Positions 56,300-64,000 of a stretch of 64,000 nucleotides of DNA are shown piece by piece; position 1 is the first letter of the stretch; each line of letters opens with the position of its first letter. The notes under the pieces were generated by a model that was not told the origin of the DNA, did not search any database, and was given only the letters and a program-made list of their open reading frames with translations. Both the position numbers and the translations under genes were made by a program. Source of the DNA: Cherax quadricarinatus (lineage: Eukaryota > Arthropoda > Malacostraca > Decapoda > Parastacidae); contig NC_091382.1 of assembly GCF_038502225.1 (NCBI RefSeq), forward strand, positions 13,742,376-13,806,375, in the 5' to 3' direction.

Positions 56300-58126
56300 A
56301 AGCAATTATATATATATCTTAATTATAAAATGTAAATATTTCTTATTTATAAATTGCACACACCTCTTTAATCTCTGAAGAGGGCACCTACTCCACTCCC
56401 TCTTCCTCCTCCTCTGAAGCAAGTTCCTCAGCTGCAGTCTGTTGCTGTTCAAGTTGAAGCTCTTGCAGCTCTTCAGTGGTAAGCTCTTCCCTGTCGTCAT
56501 CCACCAACTCTTGCACATCCTCGCCACTCGCCTCCAACCCCAGGGACGTCCCCAGTGCCCCAATAGAGTCCACAGGGTCGGCAGGGTCAGGGTCACGGTG
56601 AACCTCAAACCCTTCGAAATCCCTCTCTTGGACACAATCTGGCCACAGTTTTCTCCAAGCAGAGTTCAAAGGCCTGGAAGTCACCCCCTCCCAAGCCTTA
56701 CCTACAAGACTTATGCAATGGAGGATAGTGAAGTGATTCCTCCAGGGTCAACTGAGTGTCCGAGGTCACTTCAAAGCACTTTTGAAGCACTGATTTTGTG
56801 TAGAGTTTTTTGAAGTTAGAAATGACCTGCTGGTCCATGGGCTGGAGGAGAGGAGTGGTGTCAGGAGGCAAGAACTTCACTTTTATAAAACTGAAGTCGC
56901 TAAACACTTGGTCTTGCAAGTCTGGAGGATGTGCAGGAGCATTGTCCAGTACCAGGAGGCACTTGAGTGGCAATTTCTTTTCCAGGAGGTATTTTTTCAC
57001 ACTTGGGCCAAACACATCATTAACCTACTCTTTGAAAATTTGCCTTGTGACCCATGCCTTATGATTAGCTTTTCACATCACACACAATCTATTATTCATG
57101 ACATTTTTTCCTTGAACTCTCTGGGATTTTCTGCGTGATACATGAGTAAAGGCTTCACTTTGAAATCCCCACTAGCATTACCACACAACAAAAGAGTAAG
57201 CCTGTTTTTCATAGGCTAGTGTCCTGGCAATGCCTTTTCTTCCTGGGTAATGTAGGTCCTGTTTGGCATTTTCTTCTAAAACAAGCTTGTTTCATCACAA
57301 ATGATGACCACTTGTTGGGGTTTGAATCCTTCATCCTTGACGTAATCCTGGAACTCGTGAACATACTTTTCAGCAGCACATTTGTCAGAACTTGCAGCCT
57401 CACCAAACCTTACAACATTGTGTGTACCACTACGCTTCTTAAATTTATCGAACCATCCTTTGCTGGCCCTAAATTAACAAGCTGCAGCACTTGTTCCAGG
57501 CATTTTCTTTGCAAGATCCTCATGCAACTGCTTTGCCTTCTCATAAATGATTGACTCCACAACACTGTCTCCCACTAATTCTTTTTCCTTAGTCCACAAT
57601 AATAATAAGTTTTCCATCTCTTCCATCATCGGTGTCCTTTGTTTAGTTAGAAAAGTTACTCCTTTTGCAACATTAGCATCTTTGATTTTTTCTTTCTTTG
57701 CCAGGATGGATATAATTGTTGATTTATTCTTCCTGGACATCCTGACAAGTTCCACCACCTTCATACCACTCTCAATCTTTTCTATCACTTCACGCTTAAA
57801 TTCCATGGTGTTCCTCATTTTCTTTACCACAGGAACTTTACTAGGAACTTTCCTTGGAGCCATGGTTACTTATTTCACAGTTGCACTGCAAGAAAAACTT
57901 CTAAAAACAGTGGCAAACAAGTGAAATATTTGGATGTATGAGCAGAAGCCTTCTCATCCACCGAGAGACAAAGCCAAACAAACGTCTGCACAAGCTGCAA
58001 CAGCTGGCAGATGGATGCATCCAAAATGGCCGATAACCGAGTGAACGGCCTATAACCGAGCGCCAAAAGCCCCACCAATAACCGAGTTGGCCGATAACCA
58101 AACGCCTAATAACCGGGTGTCCACTG
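56300..58126 (-). mobile_element. pogo/Tigger transposon, copy 5 (3' end truncated)
   Basis: The 5' terminus (minus strand) is at 58,121-58,126 (ccactg) with TA at 58,127-58,128. The terminal region carries repeated ataaccgag/cgataac words (58,030-58,110). It is inserted in an RTE fragment right after the codons for NVFR. The 3' terminal repeat is absent; AT-rich sequence and MITE remnant lie beyond about 56,340. Confidence 0.88.
56388..57863 (-). pseudogene. Tigger-like transposase, copy 5
   Basis: The start is at 57,861-57,863 (MAPRKVPSKVPVVKKMRNTM), which gives the family N-terminus missing from copy 1. The first 129 residues are open, to AAC with a stop at about 57,474. The middle is frameshifted; the first catalytic motif reads CDE(T)SLF with a stop nearby (57,209-57,300). 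It then continues VLDNAPAHPPDLQDQV (second Asp) and LLQPMDQQVISNFKKLYTKS (third), a small deletion at LTLEESLH, and the C-terminal frame 56,684-56,388 (CVQERDFEGFEVHRDPDPAD, then Glu-rich). It is very close to copy 1. Confidence 0.9.
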
Positions 58127-58128
58127 TA

Positions 58129-58515
58129 TCTGAATACATTCACCTCTCCATACTCTCTCCCTCCAATCTGATATCCAATCTTTTGTCACCTAATCTATTT
58201 GTTTTCCTCGTAACCTTACTCTTTCCTATATTCACTTTTAATTTTCTTCTTTTATACACCCTACCAAATTCATCCACCAACCTCTGCAAATTCTCTTCAG
58301 AATCTCCCAAGAGCACAGTGTCATCAGCAAAAAGCAACTATGCAATTCCCACTTTGTGTTTGGTTCTTTATCTTTTAACTCCACATCTCTTGCCAAGACT
58401 CTCGCATTCACTTACTTCTCTTACAATCCCATCTATAAATATATTGAATAACCACGGTGACATCACACATCCTGTCTAAAGCCTACTTTTACTGGGACAT
58501 AATCTCCCTCTTTCC
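58129..58515 (-). pseudogene. RTE LINE fragment (RT motifs B-C)
   Basis: On the minus strand it reads from DYVPVKVGFRQ (motif B region, about 58,500) through VMSPWLFNIFIDGIV to LLFADDTVLLGDSEENLQRL, ending GESMER-NVFRY at Tigger copy 5. Frameshift near 58,335. The upstream end at 58,515 lies about 40 bases of RTE sequence away from where an RTE copy breaks off at 63,023 in the same orientation. Confidence 0.88.
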
Positions 58516-59031
58516 AGTGTTTTATTCACGTATACTAGATTTAAGTACTTTGTTGTGCAGGTGACATGTTTCACATTAACACCTACTAGATCCGGAGTAC
58601 AACCAAAACCCTCTGAACAAGACCTTTTAGACCACAAGCCACCTGGTCAAGATCCCATAAATAAAAGTGCAAAATAGGACAAAACCTTCAGTTAAGGTTA
58701 GGTTTGATTAGTTTCTGGTTTAGTAAGGGTGGGTTGCACTACGTTTGATCAGATTAACTTAGGTGTCTTTAGGCTCTGTTAGGCTATTGTGTATTATTCC
58801 CTAAGGAAGGTTTAGCCTTAGTGGAGTTGTCCTTTGGGGATCTTATCTTTTTTTTTTCTTTTTTTTTCTTTTTTTCTGGGTGGGTTATGTCCAGCACCAC
58901 TTTGCACAATTGACAGAACAAATGAGCACTGAGGAGCTCTGCAATATACTCTTGACATCTTTTTACCCATAGCTGGTATAGGAAGGGACTTATGTATAAG
59001 AATACTATGAATAACTGATAATTTTCATTAC
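58516..59031. other. non-coding, probably intron; poly-T tract
   Basis: No open frame of interest. It includes a T-rich tract with c interruptions (58,848-58,877). It would be intronic to the gene represented by the exons at 59,032 and 59,617. Confidence 0.5.
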
Positions 59032-59109
59032 AGGAGAACTTTGGAGGCTGAAGCTCTTCAAGCTCCCAAGGGACTGTCACGTCCTTGAAGTGCTCATCCA
59101 ACAACTTAG
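59032..59109 (-). CDS. probable host-gene exon, 78 bp, phase 1-1
   Basis: On the minus strand an acceptor (gtagccttcag) precedes the exon and a donor (gtaatg) follows it. The exon reads, after two bases, KLLDEHFKDVTVPWELEELQ then PPKFS. It is 78 bases, enters in phase 1 and leaves in phase 1, so it joins in frame to the fibronectin exon at 59,617-59,910 (junction codon A+CT, Thr). The peptide is charged and was not recognised; it may be a linker between extracellular domains or the approach to a membrane segment. Confidence 0.5.
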
Positions 59110-59616
59110 CTGAAGGCTACACTAGGAGTGTGTTGCATCCATGGGTTAGAATAATTATGACAAGGGAGGAAGATAACTGCAATAATTTTAGCAGGCATCA
59201 ATGAATGTTGGACAGACTCAAGAGGAGTTCAAACTTAAGCATTTGACGAGCAATCCACAATGCATAATCATCAGAATACAATTTTATTCAAAAGTTTAAC
59301 CAGGGATGTAATTGTTATGTTTGTTAATTATAACATGTTATATAACTGTTATGTATAAAATATATAAGGACAAAATGTAGGTGTGACATAACATATAAAA
59401 TATTATATACTAGTTAAATACTTCGATATAACTTGGTATGTTGTTGCTTCAGTGAAATATTTAATAATCTATAAATGAATGTTGTGTAACTGCAGTCTTG
59501 CAACATAGTACATAATATAGCTTCATTTTAAATTATAGAACAACATAATTTTGAATACATGAAATGAATGTAGTTACATAATCTGATTTAAGTGTAAAGT
59601 ATAAAATTGTACATAC
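59110..59616. other. putative intron
   Basis: AT-rich sequence between two candidate exons, beginning gtatgt (minus strand, 59,616) and ending ccttcag (59,110). No repeat was recognised. Confidence 0.5.
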
Positions 59617-59910
59617 TGTCAGGAGATGTAACATTCCAGCAAGTGGTGGTTGGACCAAAGCCTGTGTCAGTGGCGGCTGCTACGTCAGCAGTGACATTGG
59701 TGTAAGAGGGAAGATTAGTCAGTGTTATACTTGTTTCTTTACTCAAGGTTTCATTTGATCCTTGTTCATCACTCCAAAGAACATCCCACCACCAGTTGAT
59801 TCTGTAGATGTTAACAACTCCACACTGACTGTCAGGGGCAACCCAGTTTATGACCATCTTGTTGTAAGTTATATCAGAAAACCAGCATTTATCTGGTGGG
59901 GATGGTGGAC
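59617..59910 (-). CDS. host-gene exon encoding a fibronectin type III domain
   Basis: On the minus strand the acceptor ttttctcag precedes base 59,910 and the donor gtatgt follows 59,617. The 294-base exon is open in one frame, phase 1 at both ends, the usual pattern for shuffled extracellular modules. Translation shows an FN3 fold signature: PPSPPDKCWFSDITYNKMVI, NWVAPDSQCGVVNIYRINWW (core Trp and Tyr), SITLTNLPSYTNVTADVAAA (the L-x-Y strand F) and TGFGPTTTCWNVTSPD (strand G). Three cysteines and several N-glycosylation sites (NET, NVT) suggest an extracellular protein. A receptor phosphatase- or adhesion-type protein is possible, but the gene cannot be named. Confidence 0.75.
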
Positions 59911-61145
59911 CTGAGAAAAATAATTAAAATTAAAAATAATGTAATTTGATAATATTTTAACTGCTTCTAATACCAATTAACTTAAAAAATATTTATCCAA
60001 TTCATTATAAAAATAATTTAATATTCCAATTATCAGATATTTTTTTTCCACTAGAAACCAACCAAAATTCCTCGACACTTTAATCCATATGGAAGGCTTG
60101 AACCCAGGAGATGTGCTGGAATATTATTGGTTCTATCCTCAGCTAGTCTCAGTCTTGTTATTTGCTTAAAACTACTCGAGCAGGGATGCATTAATGTGTG
60201 TATTGCTAATGAAGACGAGTATTCCAAATAGTAGATGAATGAAATCAGTCCTATAGCTTCCAACATCATATATATGCAGGCATGTAGGGTGATATTTTCA
60301 GTGGTACTGGTCACCAGATGCTTGAGGTATTGATGGTCAACAAAAGTAAGGTATCTCGGAATTTTGGAGGGTTTGTTAAGAGGCATGCTAAAAAATCGAG
60401 GGTTAAGTCCTCTGCTAGTCAGTTTAAATTTATTTAATATTGCTTCAAATCAATGATATATTTTTTCAGCTGGTTGATGGCAAACATAAATTTTCATTCT
60501 TCTAATTTGGCAAAGAACTCCACTTCAGAGAGGCCAAACTCCATGATTCTGTTAAATTGGCATATCATGTATACATGTATCTCGTGCTGAATGGACAAAA
60601 CTTGCGATTTTGTCTTAAATAGCAGCACTTTTCTTGTTGAATAAGTCAACTGAAAATATGTGTATGCAATAATTTTGCAAAAATCATTCTGAACCTCTGA
60701 GCACCTCTGCCAGAGAGAGGCTGTGGCATCCCACTCTGTGGTTATGGCACAACATCTTCCAATTAAGAACACCTACCAAGATTATCATCAGCAGCTGGTG
60801 TGTGAATACCTGCAGCTCATTTGGGAAGGGGAAAGAAGACTCTGCATTTCCTTTCTCTCTTCAGAATCAAGGAAAGTGTTGTGTATCTGAAGTCAGTGAG
60901 GGAACTTAACATTCACCTATAGGTAGGTGTCTGTGAGGAGAGGTGGGTCACATGGAGGAGGAGGAGACAGGGGTTGAGGGGTAAAACTGTGTTCCCCCCT
61001 TCCCTTTCCCCAAACAGGCATGCATTCGCAATGTGCTAGTGTTTCAATAACGGAGTGTTTGCTCACCTTGTGTGTATAAAGCATAGTATGTCCTTAGCAT
61101 GTGCACAGTATGCGCATAGCATGTGTAGTGTGTCGTTCATAGTGC
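59911..61145. other. no gene identified
   Basis: Two minus-strand open stretches (60,051-60,386 and 60,494-60,772) contain no domain that I recognise and lack clear splice context. The rest is AT-rich with a purine-rich block at 60,945-60,985. Short gcatag/gcacagtatgcgcatagc repeats lie just before the reverse-transcriptase relic. Confidence 0.45.
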
Positions 61146-63022
61146 GGGGCTGTGCTCAGTTCATAGTGGTGTATAATGATCCCAGAGGAAATTAAACCTT
61201 TCTATTTTGGAGCCTCATTATGCCCTTTGAAGAAGAAGGATGGGGGAATCAGACCCATTGCTGTTGGTAACACTCTTTGCTGCCTCGTTGCCAAAGCAGC
61301 AGTAAGAAACATTCACTTAGAAGCTGCCAGTTTACTTCAGCCACACCAACCAGCTCATGCAGCAAGGGCCGACATCAGGGACCAACCAGAAGACAAGGCT
61401 ATAGTCAAACTTGACTTTAGAAATGCCTTTAATATGGTGAAGATACCTGTTGTCTTGCAAGCCGTTCGAGATCGGCTCCCCAGTCTTTTTTCTTCATTTC
61501 GGCTGGCTACAGCAAACCCTCAATTCTTTTGTTTAGTGAAAATAAAATTCCCTTATCAGAGGGTGTTCAGCAGGTTGATCCACTCGATCCACTTCTTTTC
61601 TGTTTGGCAGTAAGAGAACTAACTTCCGGCCTATGCAGCAAGCTCAACATCTGGTACCAGGATGATGGCATTCTGGCAAGTACTGAAGAGTCCTTATTAG
61701 AGGACCTACAACTGGTGAAGACACAGGGAGAAGCCTTGGGACTCATCCTCAATCCCTCCAAGTTTGAAATCATCACAACAAACCAGGAAACAATCAGTGC
61801 TGTGCAAGCAATCCTCCCTGAAGTCTCTACTACTACTCCATCAAACAGTACCCTCTTCGGAGCACCGCTGGGTCATCAGCCCATCGACACGATCCTCAAC
61901 AACAAACTGAATGACCTGAAGAGAATGGAGGAGAGAATAAGCGATCTCGATACCCATGATGCCTGTACATCCTCACAAGGTGTCTTACTATGCCAAGACT
62001 CACTTCCTAAGGTGTGTACCCTCTTTTGACAAAACAACACTCAACGAATATGATGCACTCCTGAGATTAACCTTTAAGAGGGCATTGAATCTGTCACTTG
62101 AAGATCAGCAATGGGATCAGGCAACTCTCCCAGTGCGACTGGGAGGTATAGGGGTGCGTAATGCAACGCAGGTAGCTTTACCTGCATTTCTCTCTTCGTG
62201 TTTGGCTTCCAGTGGATTAGTCAAGAAGATTGTCCCTTAACACCTGAGAGATGCAATAGGAGTTCAAGACCCCAGGTTCATTGAATCAGCGATGTGATGG
62301 GACACCCTTTCAGACTACTATAGTACACCAGCTCCTCCCAAAGAGCACAAACAGTCCCACTGGGACAAACCGATCCTTGAAAAAATCACCAACACAATAC
62401 TCACCAACACTTCAGGAAAGGACAATGCTCGTCTCCTCGTGGTGACGGCACCACACTCAGGAAGTTTCATTCTAGCTGTTCCTAATTCCTCCCTAGGCAA
62501 TCGACTCGACCGACAGGCTATTCAGGTTGGTGTTGCTCTTTTCCTAGCCGCTCCCATACTCACCAAACATAGGTGTATTTGTGGAAGGGCAACAGTTTGT
62601 CAGTTTGAACTTCATGGTCTTGTGTGTCACACATCAGAAGGGAAGTATGCTAGACATGAGGAGGTCAACAACATAATAAAGAGAAGCCTCACCACACCCC
62701 GTTGACCAGCCCAATGGGAACCCCATGTGTGGAGGTCTGACTGAAGTCAAAAGCATCCTGATGAAGTCACTATGCTACCCTGGAAAGATGGTAAGCAGAT
62801 TGATGGGGACTATACCTGTGCCACCACATTCGCAGACACCTACTTGCCCTACTCAGTAGCTGAAGAGGATTGAGCTACCAGCCACAGGGAGACCCAGAAG
62901 ACCCACAGATATGAAGGCCTTCTCCCTTGCTGTAACTTCATCCTGATAAGGGTGAAGTTATTACAAAGAGCTGGTGAAAAACTCATCATAGAAACCAAGG
63001 ACCACAGGGCTGCCAGCTTCTT
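61146..63022 (+). pseudogene. relic of an unusual reverse-transcriptase element
   Basis: Three frames, joined by shifts near 61,540 and 61,965, give one protein. The fingers read ASLCPLKKKDGGIRPIAVGN, motif A IVKLDFRNAFNMVK, motif B GVQQVDPLDPLLFCLAVREL, and motif C LNIWYQDDGILASTEE (active YxDD). A long C-terminal region has cysteines (RCICGRATVCQFELHGLVCH) and HPDEVTMLPWKDGKQIDGDY, which could be a PD-(D/E)XK-like nuclease signature. Stops at 62,238, 62,296 and 62,702 and later ones inactivate it. The RPIAVG type is found in invertebrate genomes, and I cannot place it in a named clade. It ends at the RTE junction (63,022). Confidence 0.75.
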
Positions 63023-64000
63023 CTTTACAGCATTTAGTAACTTACCACCTATTCCATATACTTGTAACATCTGCCACATTGCTCCCCTATCCACTATCAT
63101 ATGCCTTTTCTAAATCCATAAAAGCAATGAAAACTCCCATACCTTTATCTAAATACTGTTCACATATATGCTTCAATCTAAACACTTAATCTACACATCC
63201 CCTACCCACTCTAAAACCTTGCTCATCCGCAACCCTACATTTTGTCTTACCTCTAACTCTTTCAATAATAACCCTACTGTACACTTTTCCTGTTATACTC
63301 AGTAAACTTATTCCTCTATAATTTTTACAATCTCTTTTGTCTCCCCCTTCCCTTTATATAAAGGAACTATACACGCTCTCTACCAGTCCCTAGGTACCTT
63401 CCCCATTTTCATACATTTATTAAACAAAAATACCAACCACTCCAACACTATATCCCCCCCCCTGCTTTTAACATTTCTGTAATGATCCCTTCAGTTCCAG
63501 CTGCTTTACCCCCTTTCATTCTATGTAATGCCTCACGTACCTCCCTTACACTCACATCTTGCTGTTGATCACTCCTAAAAGATGTCATACCTCGCTGCCC
63601 AGTGCATGAAATGACTGTCTCCATTTCTTCGTTGACATTTAAAAGTTCCTCAAAATATTCCCTCCATCTACCCAATACCTCCAGCTCACCCTCTACTATC
63701 TCCCCTACTCTGTTCATAATTGGCAAATCCATTCGTTCCCTAGACTTTCTTAACTTGTTTATCTCACTCAAAAATTTTTTCTTGTTTTCATCAAAATTTC
63801 TTGACAGTGCCTCTCCCACTCTATCATCTGCTCTCCTTTTGCACTCTCTTCACCTTTCTTTTACTCTCCATATACTCTACACTTCTGCTTTGTAAAAACC
63901 TCTCATAAGCTAACTTTTCTCTTTTATAACACCCTTTACTTCATCATTTCACAAATCACTCCTCTTTCCTCCTGCCCCCACCCTCCTATAACCACAAACT
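63023..64000 (-). pseudogene. RTE LINE fragment (linker and RT start), runs off the window
   Basis: On the minus strand from the window end: CGYRRVGAGGRRK-type linker, ESKRKVKR, GEALSRNFDENKKKFLSEIN, LRKSRERMDLPIMNRVGEIV, HRMKGGKAAGTEGIITEMLK, then frameshifted NYRGISLLSITGKVYSRVII, DEQGFRVGRGCVD, motif A (FMDLEKAYDSG) and MWQMLQVYGIGGKLLNAVK, where it stops. It matches RTE copies 1 and 2 and lies in the same orientation as 58,129-58,515. Confidence 0.87.

Noticed and set aside
60051..60772. Two minus-strand ORFs as further exons of the FN3 gene
   Set aside because: They have no recognisable domain, and phases and splice sites do not fit the phase-1 pattern; left unassigned.

Overview
The window looks like intergenic or intronic DNA of a large, repeat-rich animal genome. 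The mix of families points to an arthropod, most probably a decapod crustacean: pogo/Tigger DNA transposons, CR1-type LINEs with PHD-finger ORF1, RTE LINEs ending in a gataa-rich tail, Penelope-like elements (PLEs) with hammerhead-like motifs, piggyBac, and long minisatellites. The lineage is inferred from the repeats and is not proven. There is no operon structure, rRNA, tRNA or CRISPR. The only host-gene signal is two exons on the minus strand (59,032-59,109 and 59,617-59,910): one encodes a fibronectin type III domain, both have phase-1 borders, and both are bounded by consensus splice sites.

Layout. 1-1,975: Tigger copy 1, inserted in an RNase H-bearing LINE (1,978-2,950). 3,299-11,841: a large inverted duplication of nested fragments (divergent Tigger plus CR1). 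Its right arm was later invaded by an RTE LINE (6,746-9,815), itself carrying a 644-bp SINE-like insertion, and it also holds a PLE fragment (10,311-10,938). 11,842-16,450: CR1 fragments in both orientations. 16,601-22,042: three minisatellites (37-, 46- and 38-bp units). 22,043-26,076: head-to-head arrays of a ~430-bp unit, each full unit carrying a hammerhead-like core (retrozyme-like). 26,077-28,234: a truncated Tigger, after which the 38-bp minisatellite resumes. 28,434-30,710: complete Tigger copy 3. 30,719-34,290: ATT microsatellite and 48-, 55- and 31-bp minisatellites. 35,030-35,882: a MITE derived from Tigger. 36,308-38,545: a nearly intact Jockey/CR1-group LINE. 38,786-46,760: one RTE LINE split by a CR1 (TSD tagat) and by a PLE (11-bp TSD). 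47,018-47,503: two long palindromes. 47,541-50,412: Tigger copy 4 with a retrozyme-like insertion (12-bp TSD). 50,431-56,290: a Tigger-derived MITE split by a piggyBac (TTAA TSD), itself split by an unidentified ~1-kb insertion and by a CR1. 56,300-58,126: Tigger copy 5 inside an RTE fragment. 58,515-63,022: host exons plus an unusual reverse-transcriptase relic, flanked by two halves of an RTE LINE. 63,023-64,000: RTE continuing past the window.

Nearly all coding sequence is mobile-element protein: DDE transposases, reverse transcriptases, EEP, GIY-YIG and perhaps PD-(D/E)XK-like endonucleases. Most copies are broken by stops, frameshifts or nested insertions. The exception is the RTE at 6,746-9,558, whose frame is open once its insertion and one TSD copy are discounted. 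The most interesting signals are the hammerhead-bearing ~430-bp tandem units and related single copies, the very orderly nesting history, and the exon-bearing segment between RTE halves. Frames and splice sites were read by eye, and no alignment, fold or database search was run.
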